A stretch of DNA of 57,471 bases from an uncultured Verrucomicrobiota bacterium (GTDB lineage: Bacteria; Verrucomicrobiota; Kiritimatiellia; CAIQIC01; Lenti-01), in contig CALKWZ010000055.1 of the NCBI GenBank assembly GCA_938003985.1, positions 1 through 57,471 of the forward strand. Direction: 5' to 3'. Shown one piece after another: positions 49,684 through 57,471 of this stretch. The first letter of the stretch is position 1. The number at the start of each line of letters is the position of its first letter. The notes beneath the pieces were generated by a model, which did no database searches, was not told where the DNA came from, and saw only the letters and a list, made by a program, of their open reading frames with translations. Both the position numbers and the translations under genes were made by a program.

Positions 49684-51267
49684 CTATTGCTCGTGGTCCT
49701 CGTAGAAGACCTCGCCGGTCTGCGCGTGGGCGATCCGGAAGTCCTCGATGTGCAGGTTCACGTCGCTGACGAACGTCAGGTGCGTGCGGCAGCGCTTCTC
49801 GAGGTCGATCAGCACCTGCTCGTCCTCGCGGCGCAAACGCTCCATGATCATCGGATTGATGGAAATCCGCAGGGGCACTTCGCCGCGATGCTGGTTCTTC
49901 TTGATGACTTCGAGGATGCGGCGCTGGATGCGCACGCTCATCGAGAGGTTCGAGAGCACCTTGCCGCGGCCGTGGCAGTACGGACAGTCGGCGTAGTTCG
50001 CGGCGCGCAGGCTTTCCTCCATGCGCTGGCGGGTCATTTCGATCAGGCCCAGCTGCGAGACCGGCAGGACGTTCGTGCGCGCCTTGTCGTTCTGCAGCGC
50101 TTCCTTGAGGGTCTTGTGCACCTGGTTCTGGTTCTTGCGCGACTTCATGTCGATGAAGTCGATCACGACCAGGCCGCCGATGTTGCGCAGGCGCAGCTGG
50201 CGCGCCACTTCCTGCGCGGCCTCGACGTTGACCTGCAGGATGCTTTCCTCCTGCGTCTTGCCGCCCTTGTGCCGGCCGGTGTTCACGTCGATCGCCACCA
50301 GCGCTTCCGTTTCGTCGAAGATCAGGTAGCCGCCGGACTTCAGCCACACCTTGCGGCGGAAGGCGCTCTCGAGCTGCTTCTCCACGTCGAAGTGCTCGAA
50401 GATCGGCACCGCGCCGTCGTAGAGCTTCACGCGGTTCTTGACGCCGCGCGAGATGCGCGCGGTCATGTCGCGGATGCGGTCGAAGGTCTCGCGCGCGTCG
50501 ATCACGATCCGGTCGACTTCTTCCGTCAGCGAATCGCGCACCACGCGCTCGACCAGGTCGGGCTCGTGGTACAGGCAGCACGGCGACGGCTTGTTCTTGA
50601 TGCCGTCCTCGATCTTCTGCCAGATGTCCAGCAGCCCGCGCAGATCGCGCGCGAAGCTCGTGGCCCGCGAGCCTTCCGCGGAGGTGCGGATGATCAGGCC
50701 GATGCTCGACGGGATCGGCAGGCGCCCCAGCACCTTCTTGAGGCGCTCGCGTTCCTTGTCGTCCTCGATCTTGCGCGACACGCCCTTGAGCCGGCTGCCG
50801 GGCATCATCACCAGGTAGCGTCCCGGGATGCTCAGGTTCGCCGTCACGCGCGGGCCCTTGGTGCCGATGGGCCCCTTGGTCACCTGCACGATGATTTCGC
50901 TGCCGGGCGGAAATTGCTTCGCCATCTCGCCGGGCTGCGATTTCTTCTTGCGCGGCCGGTTCGCCGCGATGCCTTCCTCGGCCTCCAGCCGCGCCGCGTC
51001 CTCCGGGATCATGTCCCAGTAGTGGATGAACGCGTTCTTCTTCATCCCGATGTCCACGAAGGCGGCCTGCAGGCCGTCCTCCATGTTCTGGATGCGGCCC
51101 TTGTAGATGCTCCCCACGATGCGCTCTTCGGTCGGGCGCTCGATGGCGAACTCCTCCAGGTGGCCGTTCTCCATGATCGCGACGCGGGTTTCCAGGCTTT
51201 CCGCGTTGACGATGATTTCCCGTTTGGTTTTTTTGCGCAATCCGATCATTTTCAGCCAATCCCACAT
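49684..51267 (-). CDS. rng: Ribonuclease G/E family endoribonuclease
   Basis: A 527-aa protein. The S1 domain begins REIIVNAESLETRVAIMENGHLEEF and runs through VGSIYKGRIQNMEDGLQAAFVDIG. An insert of about 30 residues (EEGIAANRPRKKKSQPGEM) lies inside the S1 region. The catalytic core has ALVAIDVNTGR and GLVVIDFIDMKSRKN, which hold the Mg-binding aspartates, and the zinc-link cysteines are in DCPYCHGRGKV. It processes rRNA and mRNA 5' ends. The ATG at 51267 lies 2 nt after rodA with GAGG before it. RNase G after mre genes is a widespread order. Confidence 0.96.
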   Translation of the reverse strand: MWDWLKMIGLRKKTKREIIVNAESLETRVAIMENGHLEEFAIERPTEERIVGSIYKGRIQNMEDGLQAAFVDIGMKKNAFIHYWDMIPEDAARLEAEEGIAANRPRKKKSQPGEMAKQFPPGSEIIVQVTKGPIGTKGPRVTANLSIPGRYLVMMPGSRLKGVSRKIEDDKERERLKKVLGRLPIPSSIGLIIRTSAEGSRATSFARDLRGLLDIWQKIEDGIKNKPSPCCLYHEPDLVERVVRDSLTEEVDRIVIDARETFDRIRDMTARISRGVKNRVKLYDGAVPIFEHFDVEKQLESAFRRKVWLKSGGYLIFDETEALVAIDVNTGRHKGGKTQEESILQVNVEAAQEVARQLRLRNIGGLVVIDFIDMKSRKNQNQVHKTLKEALQNDKARTNVLPVSQLGLIEMTRQRMEESLRAANYADCPYCHGRGKVLSNLSMSVRIQRRILEVIKKNQHRGEVPLRISINPMIMERLRREDEQVLIDLEKRCRTHLTFVSDVNLHIEDFRIAHAQTGEVFYEDHEQ

Positions 51268-51269
51268 GA

Positions 51270-52412
51270 TTACACCTCGCGCCTCATGCGGCGCACATGC
51301 ACGCTTTGCACGAGCCCGAACCCCGCCAACGTGCTCACCATGAACGACCCTCCGCTGCTGACGAACGGGAGCGGCAGCCCCGTGATCGGCAGCAGGCCGA
51401 TGGTCATTCCGACGTTCACGAACACGTGGCAGAACAACAAGCCCGCGATACCCGTTGCCAGCAGGCTGCCGGCCGGGTCGCCCGCCGTCCAGGCCGTGCG
51501 CAGATAGCGCGTCAGCAGGAAGGCGAAGACCAGCAGCAGCGCGCTGGCGCCAATGAACCCCTTCTCCTCGGCGAGAACCGGGAAGATGAAGTCCGTGGGC
51601 GAAACCGTGCGGGGCAGGAAACCCAGCACGTTTTGCGACCCGTTCAAAAATCCTTTGCCCCAGAAACCGCCCGAGCCGACCGCGATGGCCGATTGCAAGG
51701 CGTTCCAGCCCGAGCCCAGCGGATCCCGCGACGGATCCAGGAACGTCAGGATGCGCTCGTGCTGGTAGTCGCTGAGCAGGAAATGCCCCAGCGGCGAGAG
51801 CGCGAGGCCGATGCCGCCAACGCCGAGCAGGGCCAGGCCCGCCAGATGGCGGAAGGCCGCGCCGGCGGCAAACAGCATGATCGCCGTCGTCGGCACCAGC
51901 ACCATCGCGGTGCCCAGATCCGGCTCGACGAGGATCAGCAGGAACGGCAGCGCCATCAGCAGCAACCCGACCGCGAGGGTGCCGAAGGAGCGCGGCGCCA
52001 GCGCCCCGCCGCCCAGCACCCGCGCCAGCAGCACCACCAGCGCGACCTTGGCGAATTCCGACGGCTGCACCAGCACGCCGAACACGTTGAGCCACCGGTA
52101 GGCCCCGTACACCTTCGTGCCGACAACGAGCACCAGCGCCAGCAACCCCAGCGCCGCCAGATACAGCCACCAGGCCGTGCGGATCCAGAACCGGTAATCC
52201 ACCGCCGCCAGCGCCGTCGCCAGCACGGTGCCGAGCGCCGCCCACCAGATCTGGCGGCGGAACCAGGATCCGACGATGCCCATTTCCTCGCCGCGCCACG
52301 ACGCGCTGTAGATGAAGGACAGCCCGGTGCCCAGCAGAATCGCCGCCAGCAGCACCGCCAGCCAATCCTGCGCCAGGATCAGGCGTCCCAACGATTGCGC
52401 GCGCTTTTTCAC
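51270..52412 (-). CDS. rodA: Peptidoglycan polymerase RodA (SEDS)
   Basis: A 380-aa protein with about ten transmembrane segments. It has the SEDS blocks YRWLNVFGVLVQPSEFAKVA, LVEPDLGTAMVL, NVLGFLPRTVSPTDFIFPVLAEEKG (the conserved TDFIF Asp is catalytic) and INIGMT-like VNVGMTIGLLPITGLPLPFVSSGGS. It polymerises glycan strands from lipid II together with PBP2 during elongation. It starts at GTG 52412, overlapping the mrdA stop as GTGA. Confidence 0.97.
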   Translation of the reverse strand: MKKRAQSLGRLILAQDWLAVLLAAILLGTGLSFIYSASWRGEEMGIVGSWFRRQIWWAALGTVLATALAAVDYRFWIRTAWWLYLAALGLLALVLVVGTKVYGAYRWLNVFGVLVQPSEFAKVALVVLLARVLGGGALAPRSFGTLAVGLLLMALPFLLILVEPDLGTAMVLVPTTAIMLFAAGAAFRHLAGLALLGVGGIGLALSPLGHFLLSDYQHERILTFLDPSRDPLGSGWNALQSAIAVGSGGFWGKGFLNGSQNVLGFLPRTVSPTDFIFPVLAEEKGFIGASALLLVFAFLLTRYLRTAWTAGDPAGSLLATGIAGLLFCHVFVNVGMTIGLLPITGLPLPFVSSGGSFMVSTLAGFGLVQSVHVRRMRREV

Positions 52413-54319
52413 GCGGGCTCCTCTTCCGGCGCGGCGGCGTCCGGAACGGGCGGCGGCGCGTCCGGCGCCGGGACCGGCGGCAAGCCGCGGCCTTCCACCT
52501 CGTTGAAGGTCCGGGTCAGCAATTGCTTCACGCGCGGGGCGGCCGTCGTGCCGCCGCTGACGCCGTCTTCCACCAGCAGGGCCACCGCGTAGCGCGGCTC
52601 TTCGTAGGGCGCGAACGCGATCATCCAGGTCATCTTGCGGCCGGAACCCTTCACGCCGTATTCCGCCGTGCCCGTTTTCGCCGCCACGACGACGCCGTCG
52701 AGCTTCGCGCGTTTGCCGGAACCGTCGAGTTCGTTCACCGCGTCGCGCATGCCCGCGCGCACCGTGGCGATATGCCGCGCGTCCCAGCGCGGTCCGGCCG
52801 GCGCCCGTTCGGCGGGAATTTCATTCGTGACGCCGGCGGCCGACACGATCCGCGCCGCCAGGCGCGGCTTCCACAGCGTGCCGCCGTTGGCCAGCGCCGC
52901 CGCGTACAGCGCCATCTGGAGGGGCGTCACCAGCAGCGCCCCCTGGCCGATCGACAGGTTGCAGGTGTCGCCGTCGCGCCAGCTGTCGCGCCGCTCCCGG
53001 CGCTTCCACGCGTTGTCCGGCACCAGGCCCGGCCGTTCGAAATCGAGGCTGATGCCCGTTTCGCGGCCGAAGCCGCAGGCGCGCGCCAGGGCCTGCACCG
53101 CTTCCGGGCCGGCCGCCAGCGCGGCGTGGAACAGATAGACGTTGCAGGAGTAGCGGATGGCCGACTGCAGATCGATGCTGCCGTGGCCCCAATGCTGCCA
53201 GCAGCGGAACCGCGCCGAACCGAGCTGGAAGTAGCCGGGGCAACTGTAGCGCGTGTCCGCGGCGACCGCGCCCGTCTGCAGCGCGGCCAGCAGCGTGATC
53301 GGCTTGAAGGTGCTGCCCGGAGCGTATTCGCCGCCGGAAGCGCGGTTGTAGAGCGGCCGGGCCGGGTCGTTCCGCAGCGCGTCCCAGATCGCGGCCGGAA
53401 CCGACGGCACGAAATCGTTCGGGTCGTATCCGGGCTGGCTCGCCAGCGCCAGCACGTCGCCGGTGCGCGGATCCACCACGACGACCGCGCCGCGCTGGCC
53501 TGCCAGCGCGTCTTCGGCCGCGCGCTGGATGCGCGCGTCCAGCGCCAGCGTCACGTCGCTGCCCGGCTGCGGCTCGCGCCGCGAGACTTCGTCGAACTTG
53601 AACCCGGCCACGTCCACCTGGATCTGCAGCTTGCCGCCCTCGAAGGCCCGCAGGACGCCGTCCAGGCGCTTTTCCACGCCGGATTTGCCCGCCATTTCCG
53701 GCAGATAGTAGTGGAATTTCTCGTCCGGATCGTCGCCGGCGCCGGGCAGCTTCGTTTCGTCGGCGCGGCCCACGTAGCCCAGCAGGTGGCACGCGGAATT
53801 TCCCTGCGGATAGACCCGCACCGGTTCCACCGTCAGCGCCGCGCCGGGAAATTCCGCGGCATGCTCCTGGAAACGCGCCACGGCCGTCGCGTCCAGATCC
53901 CGCCACGCCACCAGCGGCAGCGGCGTGCGGCGGCCCAGATGCAGGCGCACGTCCTGCGGGCCGAGCGGGAGCGGACGGTCCATCGTTTCCGCCAGGCGGT
54001 AGAGCGCCTCCATGACGCGGTCCACCGTCCGCTGCGAGGGCCCCGCTTGCCGGAATTCCTCGAGAAAGAGCGATACGCAATAGCTCGGACGGTTGTCCGC
54101 CAGCGGCACGCCGCGGCGGTCGAAAATGCGCCCCCGGATGCCCGGCAGGCGCACGCTGCGCAGGCTCTGCTTGGCCAGCCGCCGCTGATACTCCGTGCCC
54201 TGCGCCACCTGCAGGTTCCACAGCCGGAACGTCAGCCCGCCGAAGCAGGCCAGCATGACCAGCCAGGTCAGCAGCAGCCGCCAGACGTGGACGTCCGGAA
54301 CTGGACGGGCGCGGGCCAT
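52409..54319 (-). CDS. mrdA: Penicillin-binding protein 2 (elongasome transpeptidase)
   Basis: A 636-aa class B PBP with an N-terminal TM segment (about residues 12-34) and a pedestal domain with RGRIFDRRGVPLADNRPSY. The transpeptidase domain carries the three active-site motifs: STFK in YAPGSTFKPITL, SCN in IRYSCNVYLFH and KTG in VAAKTGTAEYG. The C-terminal tail is Pro/Ala-rich (PPVPAPDAPPPVPDAAAP). It crosslinks new peptidoglycan in the lateral wall. Its ATG overlaps the mreD stop and its own stop overlaps rodA. Confidence 0.97.
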   Translation of the reverse strand: MARARPVPDVHVWRLLLTWLVMLACFGGLTFRLWNLQVAQGTEYQRRLAKQSLRSVRLPGIRGRIFDRRGVPLADNRPSYCVSLFLEEFRQAGPSQRTVDRVMEALYRLAETMDRPLPLGPQDVRLHLGRRTPLPLVAWRDLDATAVARFQEHAAEFPGAALTVEPVRVYPQGNSACHLLGYVGRADETKLPGAGDDPDEKFHYYLPEMAGKSGVEKRLDGVLRAFEGGKLQIQVDVAGFKFDEVSRREPQPGSDVTLALDARIQRAAEDALAGQRGAVVVVDPRTGDVLALASQPGYDPNDFVPSVPAAIWDALRNDPARPLYNRASGGEYAPGSTFKPITLLAALQTGAVAADTRYSCPGYFQLGSARFRCWQHWGHGSIDLQSAIRYSCNVYLFHAALAAGPEAVQALARACGFGRETGISLDFERPGLVPDNAWKRRERRDSWRDGDTCNLSIGQGALLVTPLQMALYAAALANGGTLWKPRLAARIVSAAGVTNEIPAERAPAGPRWDARHIATVRAGMRDAVNELDGSGKRAKLDGVVVAAKTGTAEYGVKGSGRKMTWMIAFAPYEEPRYAVALLVEDGVSGGTTAAPRVKQLLTRTFNEVEGRGLPPVPAPDAPPPVPDAAAPEEEPA

Positions 54320-54819
54320 CAGGCGCGGTCCTCCCAGGTGCCCAGCCGGCGCTCCAGGCCGCGCATCAGCCCGAACAGCAGCGGAATCAGCGCGGCCGCC
54401 AGCACCGCCGAACCCGCCATGCGCCAGAGCATCTCGCGGCCCGAGAGCGCCACGAGTCCTTTCGAGCGCAGCAGCAGCGCCAGCGTGCCGGTCGCCGCGG
54501 CCGCGCACAGCGCGCCCACCCACGACGTCGTGAACGCCCGGTCGGCGAAGAAATCTTTCCGCAACAGCACCGCCAGCGCGCCCGCCGCCAGATGCGCGCA
54601 CGAGGAATAGCCCAGCGGCGCCAGGCTCAGCGCGTCTTCCACGAGTCCCGCCAGGATCGCCGCCGCCACGAAGTAGCGGGCTTTCTTGTTGAGCGCCGCA
54701 TAGAGCACCACGCCCAGCAGGATCGGGAACGCCGGCTGGCCCATGTGCCGCCAGGCCGGCACCGCCGCCTGCAGCGTGCCGCCCACCAGCAACCAGAACA
54801 GCAGCATCAGCAGCGTCAC
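54319..54819 (-). CDS. mreD: Rod-shape-determining protein MreD
   Basis: A 166-aa hydrophobic protein with about five TM segments, starting at GTG 54819 inside the mreC stop (GTGA). It has the MreD-like AGLVEDALSLAPLGYSSCAHLAAGALAVLLRK (given in two parts of the family pattern: a D-P-L-G-like turn, then a helix). Primary conservation is low, as usual for MreD, so position between mreC and mrdA is a main argument. It is part of the membrane complex linking MreB filaments to RodA/PBP2. Confidence 0.88.
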   Translation of the reverse strand: MTLLMLLFWLLVGGTLQAAVPAWRHMGQPAFPILLGVVLYAALNKKARYFVAAAILAGLVEDALSLAPLGYSSCAHLAAGALAVLLRKDFFADRAFTTSWVGALCAAAATGTLALLLRSKGLVALSGREMLWRMAGSAVLAAALIPLLFGLMRGLERRLGTWEDRA

Positions 54820-55709
54820 GGCTCTTCGCCCTCGAGATAGTCCGTTTCGTCGTCCAACACCACGTCGGCCGGCACCGGCGCGGCGCGCACCGCCGCCAAA
54901 TCCTTCTCCGTCGCCGCCACGAACGCGTATTCCAGCTTGCCGAGGTCGGCCGCCAGTTCGATCCGCGCCGTCTGGTAGAGCCCGGAGGCATCCAGGGCCA
55001 CTTCCGCCACGCGCCCCACCGGCAGGCCCTTCGGGAACAGCCCGCCCAAACCGGACGTCACCACCTCGTCGCCCGGCTGCACGTCCGCCGTCTTCAGCAG
55101 ATAGTCCACGCGCACGGCCGGCGCCTGGCCGGGCTGCGCGCCCTGCCCTTCCGCCAAGCCGAATTCCCCCGACCGCTTCAGCCGCACCGACACCTTGCAG
55201 GACGGATCCGACAGCAACAGCACGTCCGCCGTGCGGGCCGATACCGCCATCGTCCGGCCGATCAACCCGTCCGTCGTCAGCACCGCGCGGCCCTCGACCA
55301 CGCCCGCGGCCGCGCCCTTGTCCAGCCGGACGGTCTGCCACCAGCCCGTGCTGTCGCGGCCGATCACCTCGCACGAAATCAGCTTGTTCGGAAAGCGCTG
55401 GGCGAAGCCCAGCAGGTCGCGCAGCATCTGGTTGTCGCGCGCGAGTTCCTGGGCCATGCGCGTTTCCCCGCGCAGATAGACGATTTCCTCGGAGAGCGCG
55501 CGGTTTTCCAGCGCCAGATCCCCGAGCCCCCGCACGTAGCGGACGACGTCCCGCGTTTCCCGCACCCCGCCCCGCAGCCCCGCCTGCAGCGGACTGATGC
55601 CGTCGCGGACCGCGCCCTTCACCCGGCGCGAAGCCGCGTCCGGCAGGTTCAGCATCGCCAGCACGACCAATCCGATCGCGCACAGCGCTATCCAACGTCG
55701 ATCCTTCAT
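54816..55709 (-). CDS. mreC: Rod-shape-determining protein MreC
   Basis: A 297-aa protein with an N-terminal anchor (IALCAIGLVVLAMLNLP, about residues 8-24) and a predicted coiled coil around 60-100 (ALENRALSEEIVYLRGETRM). The MreC beta-domains follow, with GRDSTGWWQTVRLDKGAAAGV and VEGRAVLTTDGLIGRTM. It scaffolds the elongasome in the periplasm and activates PBP2. It starts 84 nt after mreB and overlaps mreD. Its C-terminus is Glu/Asp-rich. Confidence 0.95.
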   Translation of the reverse strand: MKDRRWIALCAIGLVVLAMLNLPDAASRRVKGAVRDGISPLQAGLRGGVRETRDVVRYVRGLGDLALENRALSEEIVYLRGETRMAQELARDNQMLRDLLGFAQRFPNKLISCEVIGRDSTGWWQTVRLDKGAAAGVVEGRAVLTTDGLIGRTMAVSARTADVLLLSDPSCKVSVRLKRSGEFGLAEGQGAQPGQAPAVRVDYLLKTADVQPGDEVVTSGLGGLFPKGLPVGRVAEVALDASGLYQTARIELAADLGKLEYAFVAATEKDLAAVRAAPVPADVVLDDETDYLEGEEP

Positions 55710-55793
55710 CGTTCCTTACCGGTGCGCCAACGCACCTTGCCTATGCGGAACGGAAGAGAGACGGAAACCGAAACGGACGGCGCGCCGGACGCC

Positions 55794-56819
55794 TCAGGCG
55801 CCGGACGACACCTTGCGCAGGAAATTCAGCTCGTGCAGCACGACGCCCGTGCCTTCGGCCACCGCGCTCAGCGGGTCCTCGGCCACGTGCACCGGCAGTC
55901 CGGTCTGCTCCGCGAGCAGCTTGTCCATGCCCCGCAGCTGCGAGGTGCCCCCCGCCAGCACGATGCCCCGGTCCACCAGGTCGGAGGACAATTCCGGGGG
56001 GCAGCGCTCCAGCGTGATGCGGATCGCCTCGACGATGGCCGACACGGGCTCTTGGAGAGCCTCGCGGATTTCCTCGGAGGTGATCGTGAGCGTCTTGGGC
56101 AGGCCCGCGACCAGGTCGCGGCCCTTCACTTCCATGCTCATCTCCTCGCCGAGGGGATAGGCGGAGCCGATCGTGATCTTGATCTCTTCCGCCGTCCGTT
56201 CGCCGATCATCAGGTTGTAGACCCGCTTCAGGTATTGGACAATCGCCTCATCCATCTCGTCGCCGCCGACGCGGACGCTGCGGCTCAGCACGATGCCGGC
56301 CAGGGAGATGATCGCCACCTCGGTGGTGCCGCCTCCCATGTCCACGATCATGTTGCCCGCCGGCTCCTGGACCGGAAGGCCCACGCCGATCGCCGCCGCC
56401 ATTGGCTCCTCGATCAAATAGACTTCCCGCGCGCCCGCATGGGTGGCGGAGTCCTTGACCGCTCTCTTCTCCACTTCCGTGATCCCGCTGGGGACCGAAA
56501 TGATGATCCGCGGCCGCACCACCCACTTGCGGTTGTGCGCCTTGCGGATGAAATACCGCAGCATCGCCTCGGTCACCTCGAAGTCCGCGATGACGCCGGC
56601 TTTCATCGGACGGATGGCGACGATGTTGCCGGGCGTGCGGCCGAGCATGCGCTTGGCCTCTTCGCCCACCGCCAGTACGCGGTTGCTGCCCTGTTGGATA
56701 GCCACCACGGACGGCTCGCGCAGCACGATGCCCCGGTCCTTGACGTAGACCAGGGTATTGGCCGTGCCGAGATCGATGCCGATATCGTTCGAAAAATAAC
56801 CTAAAAGCCAGCTAAACAT
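55794..56819 (-). CDS. mreB: Actin-like cell-shape protein MreB
   Basis: A 341-aa actin-fold ATPase. Phosphate loop 1 is IGIDLGTANTLVYVKDRGIVL, the middle has EPMAAAIGVGLPVQEPAGNMIVDMGGGTTEVA (phosphate 2, described in parts), and the end has GGTSQLRGMDKLLAEQTGLPV. The N-terminal MFSWLLGYFSND could be the membrane-binding helix. It forms filaments under the membrane that direct wall elongation, implying a rod or otherwise MreB-shaped cell. First gene of mreBCD-mrdA-rodA-rng. Confidence 0.98.
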   Translation of the reverse strand: MFSWLLGYFSNDIGIDLGTANTLVYVKDRGIVLREPSVVAIQQGSNRVLAVGEEAKRMLGRTPGNIVAIRPMKAGVIADFEVTEAMLRYFIRKAHNRKWVVRPRIIISVPSGITEVEKRAVKDSATHAGAREVYLIEEPMAAAIGVGLPVQEPAGNMIVDMGGGTTEVAIISLAGIVLSRSVRVGGDEMDEAIVQYLKRVYNLMIGERTAEEIKITIGSAYPLGEEMSMEVKGRDLVAGLPKTLTITSEEIREALQEPVSAIVEAIRITLERCPPELSSDLVDRGIVLAGGTSQLRGMDKLLAEQTGLPVHVAEDPLSAVAEGTGVVLHELNFLRKVSSGA

Positions 56820-56873
56820 CTGGACTTGTTCCTATATATGCGAAAATCGCCTTCCAACCGATATAACCGCCGC

Positions 56874-56903
56874 ATACTGCCTTCCCCGCGCTCCCACCGT
56901 CAA
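56874..56903 (-). promoter_or_regulatory. Candidate mreB promoter
   Basis: Minus strand: TTGACG (56898-56903), 18 bp, CAGTAT (56874-56879), about 55 nt before the mreB ATG. The AT-rich segment nearer the gene (TATATAGG around 56832) offers a second possible -10. Confidence 0.4.
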
Positions 56904-57025
56904 GCACCATTTCCCCCCGCCCGCTCGATCGGCTCCGGAGATTTCTCGCTCCGGTACACGCGGTGTAAAGAATGGAGAAGGGCGCAGCCCCCCTCTTCCA
57001 CTCCGCAAATCGGCCGATGGCCATT

Positions 57026-57325
57026 TCATCCGGCGGCGACAGGGGCGCGGGTGGATTGACTCAGTTGTCGCAGGGTGGCCAGATCTCCGGCAATCAGGGC
57101 CATTTTCTTGGCGCGACGCCAACCTTTCAATTGGCGTTCGCGGCGGACGGCCTCCGCATGGGAGGCGCATTCTTCCACGTAGGCCACGCGGTCGGGGGGA
57201 TGCGTCGCCGTGTGGCGGGCACCGTCCTTGGCGAGGTGGCGAGCAAATCGTTTTTCCACGCTGCCGGTGTGGCCAACATAGAATGAATCATCGGCGCAAT
57301 GGAGAATGTAGACGAACCAAGTCAT
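57026..57325 (-). CDS. GIY-YIG nuclease superfamily protein (UPF0213/YhbQ-like)
   Basis: A 99-aa protein from the ATG at 57325. FVYILHCADDSFYVGHTGSVEKRFARHL gives the GIY-YIG core (YIL then YVG), with the downstream catalytic-type Arg and the conserved Glu in AVRRERQLKGWRRAKKMALI. Single-domain members of this group are small putative nucleases of unclear role, often near mobile or repetitive DNA. It lies alone between the mreB promoter and an inverted repeat. An upstream in-frame ATG at 57361 has weaker support. Confidence 0.85.
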   Translation of the reverse strand: MTWFVYILHCADDSFYVGHTGSVEKRFARHLAKDGARHTATHPPDRVAYVEECASHAEAVRRERQLKGWRRAKKMALIAGDLATLRQLSQSTRAPVAAG

Positions 57326-57340
57326 GTTTCGATCCGAGGT

Positions 57341-57420
57341 TCCTCGACAGGCTCGGAACATTCGACGCGCGCACTTTTCGGCCTGCCATGAGCAAGCGAG
57401 CGAAGCGCGCGCGTCGAATG
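57341..57420. repeat. Nested inverted repeats resembling a REP-type intergenic element
   Basis: CATTCGACGCGCGC (57359-57372) is repeated in inverse form at 57407-57420, a 14-bp perfect stem with a 34-nt loop. Just before it, TCGACAGGCTC is flanked by short GGTTCC/GGAAC arms. The phrase CGACAGGCTCGGAAC resembles widespread intergenic repeats containing TTCGACAGGCTC. It could also end the gene at the right edge. Confidence 0.5.
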
Positions 57421-57430
57421 GCGGTGTCTT

Positions 57431-57471
57431 CTACAGATCGCGCGAAAGCGCCTGGTAGGTGACGAATAATT
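57431..57471 (-). CDS. Possible C-terminal tail of a gene beyond the right edge
   Basis: One minus-strand frame reads LFVTYQALSRDL followed by TAG (57433-57431). Composition fits a real C-terminus and the inverted repeat downstream could end its transcript, but 12 codons cannot establish a gene or function. Confidence 0.25.
   Translation of the reverse strand, partial: LFVTYQALSRDL

Overview
High-GC bacterial DNA (about two thirds G+C by eye), densely packed, with no rRNA, tRNA, CRISPR array or insertion sequence that I can recognise. The gene content is chromosomal: fatty-acid synthesis, pyrimidine salvage, chaperonins, aminoacyl-tRNA synthetases and a cell-shape cluster. The exported proteins are very large, carry thrombospondin-type-3-like calcium repeats, and end in a beta-rich module closing in F-Y-(R/K)-(V/L) or Y-R-I. 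Together with DUF2723 and discoidin-type lipoproteins this suggests the PVC superphylum, most likely Verrucomicrobiota/Kiritimatiellota. That placement is inference from protein style, not from a marker tree.

Layout. 1-2513 (-): accB-accC followed by a CofD/YvcK-like gene cut by the window edge. 2695-5590 (+): upp, udk, a small exported NTF2-like protein, then psuG behind five tandem palindromes. 5682-25085 (-): two giant paralogous exported proteins (2847 and 2815 aa). Each has an N-terminal GH13 alpha-amylase domain and a far C-terminal GH57-like domain. Between them sits a mazG-umuD-umuC block with an SOS-type promoter. 25357-31550 (+): adenosine deaminase, a solute-binding lipoprotein, an HI0933-type flavoprotein, then, behind three tandem palindromes, a DUF2723 membrane protein, a methyltransferase and a 2H phosphoesterase. 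31554-34418 (-): a modular exported phosphatase. It is divergent from an M16 peptidase and a VTT-family membrane protein (34523-37863 +). 37948-48416 (-): gltX, a discoidin-domain lipoprotein, an HU-like protein, hisS, dnaK, groES, groEL. 48585-49619 (+): hypE. 49684-56819 (-): mreB-mreC-mreD-mrdA-rodA-rng, tightly overlapped. Right edge: a GIY-YIG protein, an inverted repeat and a possible gene tail.

How genes connect. PsuG releases uracil from pseudouridine 5'-phosphate, Upp converts uracil to UMP and Udk phosphorylates uridine, so 2695-5590 reads as a pyrimidine/RNA-turnover salvage block. The two giant GH13/GH57 proteins look like exported alpha-glucan-degrading machines. The Mre/PBP2/RodA cluster is a standard elongasome operon with RNase G at its end.

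The most unusual signal is a repeat system. Palindromes made of TTTTTACGT, a 3-nt spacer and ACGTAAAAA, followed by CTTT, occur in tandem at three unrelated loci (5, 3 and 2 copies). Their centres are exactly 31 bp apart every time, always in same-strand intercistronic gaps and oriented with the downstream gene. I know of no named element with this structure.
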